The notes: a model not told the origin generated them from the sequence alone. A stretch of DNA of 62,354 nucleotides from UBA6398 sp963660485 (GCA_963660485.1 CAVKYH010000011.1:1-62354), one strand, 5' to 3'; positions 25,659 to 35,277 are shown, counted from the first letter of the stretch. A program made the numbers and translations.

Positions 25659-26906
25659 ATGAAATCAGGCAAAATCTTAATTTGTTGCGTATCTCTTTTG
25701 TTGTGCGTGCCTTGTGCGGTGGCGCAGAAGATACGTATTAAAACCGGAATCGAGGTATTGAAGGCAGAAAACTTCAAATGCTTGGAAGGAAAACGCGTGG
25801 GGCTTATCACAAATCCCACCGGAGTGGACAATAATCTCAAAAGCGACGTAGATATACTGCACGAAGCAAAAAATGTGAACCTTGTTGCGCTTTTCGGGCC
25901 GGAACATGGTGTGCGCGGCAATGCTCATGCTGGCGAAAGCGTGGGAAGCGATAAGGACGAAATCACAGGTCTGCAGGTTTATTCCCTATTTGGAAAAACA
26001 CGAAAAGCCACTCCCGAAATGCTTAAGGACATAGACGTGCTCGTATACGACATTCAGGATATCGGAAGCCGCTCGTTCACTTACATAAGTACGATGGGGC
26101 TCGCAATGGAAGCCGCGGCAGAAAACGGAAAAGAGTTTGTGGTGCTCGACCGTCCCAATCCGCTCGGCGGAAATAGGGTAGAGGGTTGTTTGGTAGAGGA
26201 CGGTTTTTATTCGTTTGTGAGCCAATACAAGATACCTTATATATATGGTTTGACTTGCGGCGAACTTGCTATGATGCTCAACGGAGAACGTATGCTCAAA
26301 GACGGGAAACAATGCAAACTTACGGTAATCAAGATGCGCGGGTGGAAACGCAAGATGAACTATACCGCCACCGGTTTGCAATGGATACCTTCTTCGCCCC
26401 ACATTCCGCATGCCGAGACGTCTTATTACTATCCTGCGAGCGGTATTCTCGGAGAGTTCAGCTATATGTCCATAGGTGTGGGCTACACCATTCCTTTTGA
26501 AATGTTTGCCGCGCCTTGGATTGATGCCGCTGCCTTTTCCAAACGTCTCAATGCCTTGAAAGTTCCTGGCGTTGTGTTCCGTCCCATTTACGCCATACCG
26601 TTTTATGCGTCTTTCAAGGGAGAAAATATCAGCGGCGTGCAGGTTCATATCACCGATTACGGTAAAGCGCCGCTCACCGACCTGCAATTTCTCGTTATGC
26701 AAGAGGCTGCGGCGGCTTATCCCGGCAAAGAAGTTTTCAAAGTTGCCGATCCCAAAAGATTTGCAATGTTTGACAACGTGTGTGGAACGTCGAAAATTCG
26801 CGAGATGTTCGGAAAACGTTACCGCTGGGACGATGTAAAACAGTATTGGTATAAGGATGTGGAAAGTTTCAAGAAACTTTCGAAGAAATATTATCTGTAC
26901 AAATAA
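25659..26906 (+). CDS. namZ: DUF1343 protein, exo-beta-N-acetylmuramidase (NamZ-like)
   Basis: 415 aa with a signal peptide (about 1-22). The segment GKRVGLITNPTGVDN and LFGPEHGVRG are the DUF1343 hallmarks. In Bacillus and Tannerella this family (NamZ) removes terminal MurNAc from peptidoglycan fragments. The neighbours are a DUF5009 membrane protein, MurQ and an AmiE-like hydrolase, which supports a role in muropeptide salvage. The activity is known for homologues; here it is inferred. Confidence 0.88.
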   Translation: MKSGKILICCVSLLLCVPCAVAQKIRIKTGIEVLKAENFKCLEGKRVGLITNPTGVDNNLKSDVDILHEAKNVNLVALFGPEHGVRGNAHAGESVGSDKDEITGLQVYSLFGKTRKATPEMLKDIDVLVYDIQDIGSRSFTYISTMGLAMEAAAENGKEFVVLDRPNPLGGNRVEGCLVEDGFYSFVSQYKIPYIYGLTCGELAMMLNGERMLKDGKQCKLTVIKMRGWKRKMNYTATGLQWIPSSPHIPHAETSYYYPASGILGEFSYMSIGVGYTIPFEMFAAPWIDAAAFSKRLNALKVPGVVFRPIYAIPFYASFKGENISGVQVHITDYGKAPLTDLQFLVMQEAAAAYPGKEVFKVADPKRFAMFDNVCGTSKIREMFGKRYRWDDVKQYWYKDVESFKKLSKKYYLYK

Positions 26907-26912
26907 AAAGAG

Positions 26913-28151
26913 ATGAAGAAAACAGGCAACAGCAATAGAATTCTGGCGCTTGACATACTGCGCGGAATTACAATTGCGGGAATGATTCTGGTAAACAATC
27001 CGGGCTCGTGGGGACATATATACGCTCCGCTCGACCATGCAGAGTGGTTGGGACTTACGCCAACCGATTTCGTGTTTCCGTTCTTTATGTTCATCATGGG
27101 AATAACCACTTACATTTCCCTGCGCAAGTATGATTTCCAGGCTTCAACCTCGGCAGTGAGAAAAATAGTGGTCCGCACGGTTGTAATAATCCTTGTGGGG
27201 TCGTTTATAAGCTTTTTCGCGCATTTCTGTTACTATTGGAACAATGCAGATCCGCTACTCGGTTTTGGCGCGCAGTTTCTTGATGCCCTCAATGTGCTTC
27301 CCACACTCCGGTTCACCGGTGTGCTTCATCGCCTTGCCGTTTGCTATTGCGTGGTGGCTGTTCTTGCGCTTATAGTGAAGCACAAGTTTTTCCCATGGAT
27401 AATTACCTGTCTGTTTGTGTCGTATTTCATCGTGTTGCAAGTGGCAAACGGCTATGCTTACGACGAGACAAACATTCTTTCGATATTCGACCGCGCGATA
27501 ATTCCCGTTGCCCATTTGTATAATGACCACGGCATTGATCCCGAAGGACTTTTGAGCACAATTCCAAGCATTGCGCATGTGATGATAGGCTTTGTTGTGG
27601 GGCGTATGATGTTTGTTGAAAAAAAACAATCTGATATCGAAAAAACAATGTCTGACATTATTCAAACGAAGTCAGACATTATTCAAACAAAGTCAGACAT
27701 CGTTCAGACGAAATTAGACATCGTTATAACAAGATTGTTTGTTATTGGTACAGCATTGCTAATCAGTGGTTTCTTATTGAGCTACGCTTGCCCCATAAGC
27801 AAGAAGATTTGGACCCCCACGTTCTCCATGGTAACGTGTGGCTTTGCCTCCATGTTTTTGGCCCTACTCATATATATAATAGACAAGCAAGGAATCCGGA
27901 AAGGAAGTGGATTTTTTGCTTCGTTCGGTGCCAATCCGCTTTTCCTCTATATCATGTCCGACGTGTTCGCAATTCTTTTGGGCTGCATCAAGGTTTCGGG
28001 CATCAGCATACACGGACATATTTACAATGCCCTTGTGCCGTTGTTCGGAGAAACGGGCGGCTCGTGCGTATATGCCATATTGTTCGTGATATTCAACTTT
28101 GCGGTTGTGGCTTATCCGCTCTATAAACGCAAAATCTATATTAAAATATAA
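26913..28151 (+). CDS. DUF5009/COG4299 membrane protein with an in-frame repeat insertion
   Basis: 412 aa, about 10-11 membrane helices, starting with LALDILRGITIAGMILVNNPG, the signature of the heparan-alpha-glucosaminide N-acetyltransferase-like family. As I recall, a COG4299-type protein of Tannerella forsythia (MurT) imports MurNAc, which fits the place between NamZ and MurQ. Residues 240-274 are five heptads of SDIIQTK type encoded by a 21-bp tandem repeat related to the intergenic repeats; this lengthens a polar loop between helices. The gene is 6 bases after the NamZ gene and 9 before MurQ. Confidence 0.85.
   Translation: MKKTGNSNRILALDILRGITIAGMILVNNPGSWGHIYAPLDHAEWLGLTPTDFVFPFFMFIMGITTYISLRKYDFQASTSAVRKIVVRTVVIILVGSFISFFAHFCYYWNNADPLLGFGAQFLDALNVLPTLRFTGVLHRLAVCYCVVAVLALIVKHKFFPWIITCLFVSYFIVLQVANGYAYDETNILSIFDRAIIPVAHLYNDHGIDPEGLLSTIPSIAHVMIGFVVGRMMFVEKKQSDIEKTMSDIIQTKSDIIQTKSDIVQTKLDIVITRLFVIGTALLISGFLLSYACPISKKIWTPTFSMVTCGFASMFLALLIYIIDKQGIRKGSGFFASFGANPLFLYIMSDVFAILLGCIKVSGISIHGHIYNALVPLFGETGGSCVYAILFVIFNFAVVAYPLYKRKIYIKI
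27630..27734 (+). repeat. Five 21-bp in-frame tandem repeats inside the DUF5009 gene
   Basis: Units begin at 27630, 27651, 27672, 27693 and 27714. Each contains TCTGATATCG, TCTGACATT, TCAGACATT or TCAGACATCG, the same words as the short arm of the intergenic repeats. The frame is kept, giving SDIEKTM, SDIIQTK, SDIIQTK, SDIVQTK and LDIVITR. Confidence 0.85.
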
Positions 28152-28160
28152 TACTTAGGA

Positions 28161-28985
28161 ATGAGCTTTGAAAAGATAACAGAGAAGCCTTCTCTTTACG
28201 ATAATCTTGAAAAAAAACCGATAGGCGAAATACTCCGCGATATCAATGCCGAAGACCAGAAAGTGGCTCTCGCCGTTGAGAAAACAATTCCGCAAATCGA
28301 GAAACTTGTAGCAGGAATAGTTCCGCGCATGCGAAAAGGCGGCAGAGTGTTTTATATGGGTGCGGGAACGAGCGGACGCCTCGGCGTGTTGGACGCTTCG
28401 GAACTTCCACCCACTTACGGAGTGCCGCCAACGCTTGTGGTAGGTTTGATAGCAGGCGGCGACACCGCGCTGAGAAACGCTGTGGAAAATGCAGAGGACG
28501 ATGCACAAAAAGGGTGGCAGGAATTGTGCGCCCTTGGCATAAATGAGCACGACACTGTCATAGGAATAGCCGCCTCAGGTACCACGCCGTATGTCGTGGG
28601 AGCGGTAACCGACGCACGAAAACACGGAATATTCACCGGAGGTATAACAAGCAATCCCGGTTCGCCGCTTTCCGAAGCCGCCGAAGTGGGTATCGAAATG
28701 GTTGTAGGCCCTGAATATGTTACGGGAAGCTCGCGCATGAAATCGGGAACAGGACAGAAAATGATTCTAAACATGATTTCCACTTCGGTAATGATACAAC
28801 TCGGAAGGGTTCGCGGCAACCGAATGGTAAACATGGAAATCACAAACAAGAAATTGCAGGACCGCGGCACAAGAATGATTCTAAACGAACTCGGCATCGG
28901 TTATGAGCAGGCCAATGCCCTATTGGCTCTCCACGGTTCGGTACAAAAAGCAATCGATGCCTATAAGCAAAACCACACAGTATGA
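28161..28985 (+). CDS. murQ: N-acetylmuramic acid 6-phosphate etherase
   Basis: 274 aa, a SIS-domain enzyme that cleaves the lactyl ether of MurNAc-6-phosphate to give GlcNAc-6-phosphate and D-lactate. MGAGTSGRLGVLDASE and GIAASGTTPYVVGA are the sugar-phosphate loops; SSRMKSGTGQKMILNMIST is the C-terminal signature. The protein is slightly shorter than E. coli MurQ (about 298). It needs phosphorylated MurNAc, but no MurK, AnmK or PTS gene is in this window, so the kinase must be elsewhere. The stop overlaps the next start (ATGA). Confidence 0.96.
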   Translation: MSFEKITEKPSLYDNLEKKPIGEILRDINAEDQKVALAVEKTIPQIEKLVAGIVPRMRKGGRVFYMGAGTSGRLGVLDASELPPTYGVPPTLVVGLIAGGDTALRNAVENAEDDAQKGWQELCALGINEHDTVIGIAASGTTPYVVGAVTDARKHGIFTGGITSNPGSPLSEAAEVGIEMVVGPEYVTGSSRMKSGTGQKMILNMISTSVMIQLGRVRGNRMVNMEITNKKLQDRGTRMILNELGIGYEQANALLALHGSVQKAIDAYKQNHTV

Positions 28986-30832
28986 GATTGCGCGTTTTTT
29001 TTATGGCAATGGTTTTGGCTTCGAGCGCATTTGCGCAAAGCCTTGAACGGGTTTTGCCCGAAAGAGTTGGCATGAGCGGCGCACGGCTCGCGTATGCCGA
29101 CAGCGCAATCCTGAAATCAATCGACGCAGGAGACATTCCGGGGGCAGTGCTTGCCGTTGTGAAAGACGGGAAAATGGCTTATATCAAAGCTTACGGCTAT
29201 CGCAGCGTAATTCCGAAGCACGAAAAAATGACGACAAACACTATTTTCGACATGGCATCGTGTAGCAAATCGATGTCAACTGCCGTGTGTGCTATGGTAT
29301 TGCTTGAGCGCGGAATGATAAGGCTTGGCGATGCGGTGGAAACCTATATCCCGGGCTTCAAAAACTGGACTTCTTCTGACGGAAAGGGACATACTACAAT
29401 CCGTATACGGCATCTTTTGACCCATACTTCGGGTTTGCCGCCTTATGTCTCGGTTGCAGAAGTCCAGAAACTTTATGGAAACAACAATCCCGACAGCCTT
29501 ATTAATTATATAGCTTCGTGGCGCAGAGATTTCGAGCCCGGCACGGATTTTCAGTACTCTTGCCTTAATTATATCACGCTTCAGAATATAATAGAAAGGG
29601 TAAGCGGATTGTCTCTTCGCGAGTTCGCGCGCCGCAATGTGTTTGATCCGTTGGGCATGAACCATACCGATTACATTCCGTGTGCCGAAAACGAAAAGGG
29701 CATCTGGTATGCTACAAGTCTTCCCGTATGGGCGAAAGATTCGTCGGATTCTTCGTGGCTTGATATCGTGGCGCCGACTGAAAAGCAGAAGAACGGGCAG
29801 GTTTTGCGCGGAGAAGTTCACGACCCTCTCGCACGGGTTATGAATTCCGGCGTAAGCGGAAACGCCGGTGTCTTTTCTTGTGCCGACGATATCGCTTTGC
29901 TTTGCGCCGCTCTGCTAAACGGTGGAGAACTCAACGGACGCCGCATTCTCAGTCCGGCAACTGTGAAACTCATGACCTCTGTTCCGAAAGGGCTTGAAGC
30001 ATTTGGACGAACTTCGGGCTGGGACAATTCGTCGGACTACTCTTCGAATCTTGGCGACTTGCTGAGCAAATCTGCCTACGGACACACTGGTTTTACGGGA
30101 ACTATGGTTGACATTGATCCGGGAAACAATCTTGCAATAATTCTTCTCACCAACAGCGTTCACCCCGCGGGACATACAAGCGTGATAAGGCTTCGCGCTC
30201 TGGTGGCAAACGCTGTGGGCGGCGCGATAGTCAACAACGAACATACGCAGCATTATATCGACCGTATGGAGCAGTTTGAAAAATCTCCCATATCTTCCAA
30301 AGACATCGTGATGCTTGGCAACAGCCTTACGGAAAACGGGGGAGATTGGGCGGCGAGGCTCGGAAAGAAGAAAGTGGTGAACCGTGGAATAATCGGCGAC
30401 GATGTGCCGGGAATCTTTGAGCGTCTTCATCAGATATTGCCCTTTCACCCTGCAAAAATAGTCTTGATGGAGGGAATCAACGACCTGTCTCATAATTTGT
30501 CGAGCAGTGAAATCGCGCAGTCGGTTTCAAATACGATAGACCGTATCCGGAGAGAATCACCCAAAACCAAATTGATTTTGCAAAGCCTGCTGCCGATAAA
30601 CGAAGACTTCAAGACATACAAGCGTCTGGAAGGCAAAACCGACACGGTGGCAGTGATAAACAGCGCACTTGAAGCCGTTGCCAAAGACAAGGGCATTGAC
30701 TTCGTGAACTTGTATCCCTTGTTCGTGGAAACGGGGAGCAATAAAATGCGAAAGGAGTTGAGCACCGACGGACTGCACCTCAACGAAAAGGGGTATGACA
30801 TCTGGGCAACGGAGCTGAAAAAGCATTTGTAG
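28982..30832 (+). CDS. Beta-lactamase-fold serine hydrolase (AmiE-like) fused to SGNH esterase
   Basis: 616 aa with a signal peptide (about 1-18). Residues about 25-405 form a class C beta-lactamase-type domain: SxxK nucleophile in ASCSKSMS, YSC in the place of YxN, and HTGFTG as third motif. Residues about 430-616 are an SGNH/GDSL esterase: GNSLTENGG, NRGIIGDD, GINDL, DGLHLN. In Bacillus the related AmiE removes peptides from muropeptides, while PatB/Ape-type SGNH enzymes remove O-acetyl groups. So a two-step muropeptide trimming enzyme is plausible (inference). Confidence 0.88.
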   Translation: MRLRVFFMAMVLASSAFAQSLERVLPERVGMSGARLAYADSAILKSIDAGDIPGAVLAVVKDGKMAYIKAYGYRSVIPKHEKMTTNTIFDMASCSKSMSTAVCAMVLLERGMIRLGDAVETYIPGFKNWTSSDGKGHTTIRIRHLLTHTSGLPPYVSVAEVQKLYGNNNPDSLINYIASWRRDFEPGTDFQYSCLNYITLQNIIERVSGLSLREFARRNVFDPLGMNHTDYIPCAENEKGIWYATSLPVWAKDSSDSSWLDIVAPTEKQKNGQVLRGEVHDPLARVMNSGVSGNAGVFSCADDIALLCAALLNGGELNGRRILSPATVKLMTSVPKGLEAFGRTSGWDNSSDYSSNLGDLLSKSAYGHTGFTGTMVDIDPGNNLAIILLTNSVHPAGHTSVIRLRALVANAVGGAIVNNEHTQHYIDRMEQFEKSPISSKDIVMLGNSLTENGGDWAARLGKKKVVNRGIIGDDVPGIFERLHQILPFHPAKIVLMEGINDLSHNLSSSEIAQSVSNTIDRIRRESPKTKLILQSLLPINEDFKTYKRLEGKTDTVAVINSALEAVAKDKGIDFVNLYPLFVETGSNKMRKELSTDGLHLNEKGYDIWATELKKHL

Positions 30833-30894
30833 ACGGTTGGTCATGGACTACGAAATTACTGTTTTCAGATGCCTAAAAACAACTCGGCTTATCG

Positions 30895-30945
30895 CAAAAA
30901 CGATGTCAGACATAATTTAAACAATATCAGACCTCGTAAAAACGC
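30895..30945. repeat. Modular repeat, copy 7 (short arms only)
   Basis: GCAAAAACGATGTCAGACAT, AATTTAAA, then CAATATCAGACCTCGTAAAAACG. Short arms face each other across the AT core; no 34-bp palindrome. It lies between two same-strand genes. Confidence 0.75.
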
Positions 30946-31038
30946 TTTGCGCAACTTGTTTCCGCGCACTGCTATAAAGAAAGGAATTGCTTGTATAACA
31001 ATAAAATAAAGCCAAACACAAAGATAAACATATAGAAT

Positions 31039-33342
31039 ATGAAAGGCGTATTAAGAATCGTGATGTTTTTGTTTGCCGTAACGCTTTTGAAGCCATCGGC
31101 TTTTGCGCAAACAGAAGACTTTCGCAGCCAGGCGGGAACGCTTGTGGCAAAAGGTGAATTCAAGAAAGCGGAGAAATATCTCAAAGGTCTTCCCAAAAAG
31201 GTGAAGCAGGAAAACGTTTATGCCATAGACTCCATCAACCAGATAATATACCGCATTCGCAAAGACTTTTCCCTTTCGCCCGAAGAGGGACGTGCGCAGA
31301 TTGAAAAGCGTATGGGGCGCACTTTCAGCAACGAGAAATTCAATTACTGGAAGCGCAAGAGATATATCGAGGCCGACACTATCGACGGTAAGGAGATGTG
31401 GTTTCGCCGCTCGGTAGGCAATTTCTTCTTGCTCAACCGCGAGGACTGCAAGGCCGAGAACGAGCAAAACAAAAAGTCGGCTTACAACTACTACGCCGGT
31501 TTCTACAACCAGGCAATACAGACTCCGGCCGACGAAAACCATTTGCGCAATCCCCACAAATGGCAACTTACGTTCAATCTCAAGGTAAAGGCAAACGCCG
31601 TGCCCGATGGCGACACTTTGAGGGTGTGGTTGCCGTATCCCATGGAGACAACGCGCCAAACAAACGTGAAACTGATAAAATCATCTGCGCCCGTAACGCT
31701 TTCGCAAGGTACATTCCACCACACTGCATACCTTGAAGGAGTGGCACGCAAGGATATGCCCACAACGTTCAGCATTACCTACAGTTTTGTATCGGCCGAA
31801 CAGCATTTCACACGCGCCGAAATCATGGCGAAGCTCAAGCCCTATGACACTTCCTCGGCTTTGTATCAGGAATATACGGCAAACGAGTTTCCCCATATCA
31901 TAAAGAGCGAAAAACTCAACAAACTTGCTCACGAATTAGTGGGCAACGAAACCAACCCCGTGCTTCAGGCTTCGATTGTCTACGATTGGATTGCAAGCAA
32001 TTTCCCGTGGGCGGGCGCTCGCGAGTACAGCACGATTCCCAACATACCGGAATATGTGGTTGAGAACCGACATGGCGATTGCGGCCAGGTAGCTCTGCTC
32101 TACATCACCCTGATGCGGTGTCTCGGAATCCCCGCAAGATGGGAAAGCGGCTTTATGTTGCACCCCGGAGAAGAGAACTACCACGATTGGGCTGAGACAT
32201 ATTTTGAAGGAACTGGCTGGGTGCCAACCGACGCGTCGTTTGGAAGATCGATGGCAGGCGAGGCTTTGAGCGACTACTACAAGACCGGACTCGACCTTTA
32301 CCGTTTCGTTGTGAACAAAGGCGTAAACGGAAAATTCTCACCCGAGAAAAAATACATTCGCTCCGAAACCGTGGACAATCAGGCGGGCGAAGTGGAATGG
32401 AAAGGCGGAAACCTGGAATACAAGGACTGGGATTCCGAACTCAAAGTTGACTCTTGCATCAAAATCAACCTTAATGTTCCCGAACAAGGCTGGGCTTTGA
32501 CGAAACTGTCGGTAGCTTCGATGCGCACAAGCGGAGACCATGCTGCCGAGATGGCCACTCAGTCGATTATGGGCACACCTTTGAAACTTCTTGAAGCGGA
32601 AGACGATTGGTATAAAGCCGTAACGCCCGACGGATATACGTCGTACATTCCCGCAAGTTCCGTGCAGTTGCTCGACAGTGCCGGGCTGGACAAATGGAAA
32701 CGCTCCAAGCGGTACATTGTAACCGTATACCAAACCGCTCTCATGGCTCAGCCTGGCGGCAATGAGGCTGTGAGTGATCTTGTGCTCAATGATATTCTGG
32801 AATACAAGGGTACAAAGGGGAAATACATACAGCTTGCCACGCCCGACGGCCGCACGGGATATGTTGCCGACGGCGAAGTGGAAGAACTGCAAGCGTGGGC
32901 AAACCGTCCGTTCTCTGTTGACCGCGTGATTGCCACCGCAAAACGCATGATGGGCTCGCCTTATTTTTGGGGCGGAACTTCTACAAAAATGACCGACTGT
33001 TCGGGATTGTCTAAAATAAGTTACCTTTCAAGCGGAGTGATACTGCGCCGCGACGCATGGCAACAGGCTTTGACGGGCGAGAAAATCGACGCGAAAGAAT
33101 GCAAAAGCGCGCAAGCGGGCGACTTGTTCTTTTTCGGCACAAGTTCGGGGCGCGTAACCCATGTGGCAATATCTCTCGGCGGCGCGAAATACATTCATTG
33201 CAGCGGCAGAGTGAAGATAAACAGCGCCGACCCCAAGGCAAAAGACTATCTGTCCACTCCTTTTCTGTCGATAAGCCGCATAAACGGAAAGATAGGCACA
33301 GACGGAATTGTGGCGGTGAAAGATCACCCCTGGTATTTCTGA
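31039..33342 (+). CDS. Secreted transglutaminase-like / SH3 / NlpC-P60 cell-wall protein
   Basis: 767 aa with a signal peptide (about 1-24). A transglutaminase-like domain around residues 280-420 has Cys348 in HGDCGQ, His in NYHDWAE and Asp in PTDASFG. Bacterial SH3 segments follow (about 500-625). The C-terminus is an NlpC/P60 peptidase with Cys654 in TDCSGL and His708 in RVTHVAIS, plus SPYFWGGT before. NlpC/P60 enzymes usually cut gamma-D-Glu-diamino acid bonds in stem peptides. It extends the peptidoglycan-recycling group but has its own leader region after repeat copy 7. Confidence 0.9.
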   Translation: MKGVLRIVMFLFAVTLLKPSAFAQTEDFRSQAGTLVAKGEFKKAEKYLKGLPKKVKQENVYAIDSINQIIYRIRKDFSLSPEEGRAQIEKRMGRTFSNEKFNYWKRKRYIEADTIDGKEMWFRRSVGNFFLLNREDCKAENEQNKKSAYNYYAGFYNQAIQTPADENHLRNPHKWQLTFNLKVKANAVPDGDTLRVWLPYPMETTRQTNVKLIKSSAPVTLSQGTFHHTAYLEGVARKDMPTTFSITYSFVSAEQHFTRAEIMAKLKPYDTSSALYQEYTANEFPHIIKSEKLNKLAHELVGNETNPVLQASIVYDWIASNFPWAGAREYSTIPNIPEYVVENRHGDCGQVALLYITLMRCLGIPARWESGFMLHPGEENYHDWAETYFEGTGWVPTDASFGRSMAGEALSDYYKTGLDLYRFVVNKGVNGKFSPEKKYIRSETVDNQAGEVEWKGGNLEYKDWDSELKVDSCIKINLNVPEQGWALTKLSVASMRTSGDHAAEMATQSIMGTPLKLLEAEDDWYKAVTPDGYTSYIPASSVQLLDSAGLDKWKRSKRYIVTVYQTALMAQPGGNEAVSDLVLNDILEYKGTKGKYIQLATPDGRTGYVADGEVEELQAWANRPFSVDRVIATAKRMMGSPYFWGGTSTKMTDCSGLSKISYLSSGVILRRDAWQQALTGEKIDAKECKSAQAGDLFFFGTSSGRVTHVAISLGGAKYIHCSGRVKINSADPKAKDYLSTPFLSISRINGKIGTDGIVAVKDHPWYF

Positions 33343-33432
33343 AAAAAACATTTCGGCAGCATAAATTCCCGCCTTTCGAACGCCTTTTTTTCGGCGCGAA
33401 ATGGGTATTGAAACATAGGGAGTTATGAACGC

Positions 33433-33525
33433 CAAAACGAGGTCAGACCTAATTTAAATTCCAAGGCATCTAATTTAAACTAGATGCCTTGGAGTTTTTA
33501 CGACAACCGATGTAGTTTTTTCGGG
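33433..33525. repeat. Modular palindromic repeat, copy 8 (AAGG type)
   Basis: Short arm ACGAGGTCAGACCT (palindromic AGGTC-A-GACCT), AATTTAAATT, the 34-bp palindrome at 33460-33493 with AAGG/CCTT arms and one core mismatch (TTTAAAC), GTTTTTACGA, CAACCGATGTAGTTTTTTCGG. The gap 33343-33714 otherwise has only the downstream promoter. Confidence 0.92.
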
Positions 33526-33655
33526 GTCGTTATGCGGTGGTTTTAAGTGGGGCAGAATGTGTTCGCCAATTGGCAATTTTCGTACTACAACGACGTTTGT
33601 TTTTTGTTTCTGCCGGTCAAACGAAGCAAGAAGGCATTTTGTTTCGTTTTTTTTG

Positions 33656-33663
33656 TATTTTTG
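33656..33663 (+). promoter_or_regulatory. -7 promoter box for the DUF3089 gene
   Basis: TATTTTTG, a TAnnTTTG match, 51 bases before the start codon. The nearest TTTG upstream (33638) is too close for an ideal -33 box. Confidence 0.4.
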
Positions 33664-33714
33664 CTTCCCCATATCCCCTTTTGAAGAGAAAATTAGGGGC
33701 ATAACTATAAATGT

Positions 33715-35247
33715 ATGAAAGCATTATATGTTTTTATCTTGGCGTTTGCCGTTGCAAGTTGCAGCAGTACGGGCAACAAGCAGAAGCAAACCTACGGAAA
33801 ACTGTCGGGCAATTCTGCCGAGCCAACGGAGAAAACCGAAAAGAAGACTGACACAAACCAGGCGGCGCGCAAAGCGTTGCAGGCTATTTATGCCGATGTA
33901 TTCAAATGGTATGCTTTGGCCGAAAAGGATTTGACGCTCTTGAACAAGATGCCTGATTTTGACGGGAAATACATGTCGTCGGAATACAAAAGGCTTTTGG
34001 CAAAGGTGAAAACCATTGACAAAAAATATGAAGACCAGGGAGAAATCGGATTCTTTGATTATGATCATTGGGTATGCGGTCAGGATTTTCAGAACTTGTC
34101 GATGAAAGTGGTTAAAACAACCATTGATTCCGGCAAATGCTCTGCCGATGTAGTAATCACGAATTGCGGCACAGAAAACAGCGTTACCGTTGACCTTGTG
34201 TGCGAGAACGGCGAATGGAAAATAGATGATTTCCATACAGACGGCACATCTGAAAAAGCTCGCATGCGGCAGTATGTTTCCGACCACAGCAAGGCCGAAG
34301 CGCGCGCCGCACTTGATTGGGCCGACAGCACACTGTGGTTTGAAGGAAACTCACGCCTCAAAAACGTGGACGCAACTCTTCCCGACGTGTTCTATCTGTT
34401 GCCCACCTGTGTGGCTGCATGGAACGACGACGCGGGAGTAACCCACTACAATGCCGAACCAACAAATCCCGAACACCGCAAGGCGTGGCAACTGTCGGCG
34501 GAATTGGCGGATACGATATTTGCTACACGCGCAAATCTGTTCCTACCTTATTATCGCCAAGCCACGTTCGGAGGACTGCAAGGCGCGGGGGCTGAAAAAT
34601 ATGGCAATATAGCGTTTCACGATGTCTGCGAAGCTTTTGATTATTACCTTGACAATTACAACCACGGGCGGCGTTTTATTCTCGCCGGCTATAGTCAGGG
34701 CGGATTGCTGGTGAAAGAATTGCTTAAACACATAGACGACGAAACGTATAGCCGTATGATTGCAGCCTATGTGGTGGGCTATGGCATCACAGCACAAGAT
34801 ACTGCGAAGCAGACGGGACACCGTTTTTCGCATGTGCGCCTTGCGCAGGATTCTACATCGTGCGGAGTTACAATAAACTTCAACAGCGTAACTACTGCAA
34901 GCGCTATAAGCGGTTTGTTGTGCGACAAAAACATCGGCTGCATCAATCCCGTTTCGTGGACAACGGCTCCCGCGCCGGCAATACTCCTCGGAGCAGGCAA
35001 GAAAGCAGGTGCCGACGATACTCGCTTCCCTTATGCCACTGCAGTGTTGGCAAAGGAATCAAACACATCGGTTACAGTTGGCGTGGATACGCTTAATCAT
35101 GTGCTGATAGTGCGTGGAGTTTCTCCGCAAAGGTATTTCCTTCCGGCGTTGCAGGATTATTTTCCCGTGGGAAACCTTCATTTGCAGGAATTGTTCTTTT
35201 ACGGCGACTGTTTGAGGCGAAACGTTTTGCTGCGAAGCGGACAATAA
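33715..35247 (+). CDS. DUF3828-DUF3089 lipoprotein (alpha/beta hydrolase fold)
   Basis: 510 aa. Lipobox AVASCSST near residue 16 marks an envelope lipoprotein. Residues about 45-180 resemble the DUF3828/NTF2-like domain (ADVVITNCGTENSVTVDLVCENGEWKIDDF-type fold). The rest matches DUF3089, an alpha/beta hydrolase group, with nucleophile elbow GYSQGG near residue 328 in ILAGYSQGGLLVKELL. The substrate is unknown. A BASS transporter follows after 30 bases and may be co-transcribed. Confidence 0.8.
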   Translation: MKALYVFILAFAVASCSSTGNKQKQTYGKLSGNSAEPTEKTEKKTDTNQAARKALQAIYADVFKWYALAEKDLTLLNKMPDFDGKYMSSEYKRLLAKVKTIDKKYEDQGEIGFFDYDHWVCGQDFQNLSMKVVKTTIDSGKCSADVVITNCGTENSVTVDLVCENGEWKIDDFHTDGTSEKARMRQYVSDHSKAEARAALDWADSTLWFEGNSRLKNVDATLPDVFYLLPTCVAAWNDDAGVTHYNAEPTNPEHRKAWQLSAELADTIFATRANLFLPYYRQATFGGLQGAGAEKYGNIAFHDVCEAFDYYLDNYNHGRRFILAGYSQGGLLVKELLKHIDDETYSRMIAAYVVGYGITAQDTAKQTGHRFSHVRLAQDSTSCGVTINFNSVTTASAISGLLCDKNIGCINPVSWTTAPAPAILLGAGKKAGADDTRFPYATAVLAKESNTSVTVGVDTLNHVLIVRGVSPQRYFLPALQDYFPVGNLHLQELFFYGDCLRRNVLLRSGQ

Positions 35248-35277
35248 AAAACGATAATAGGTATTATATAGCAGACA

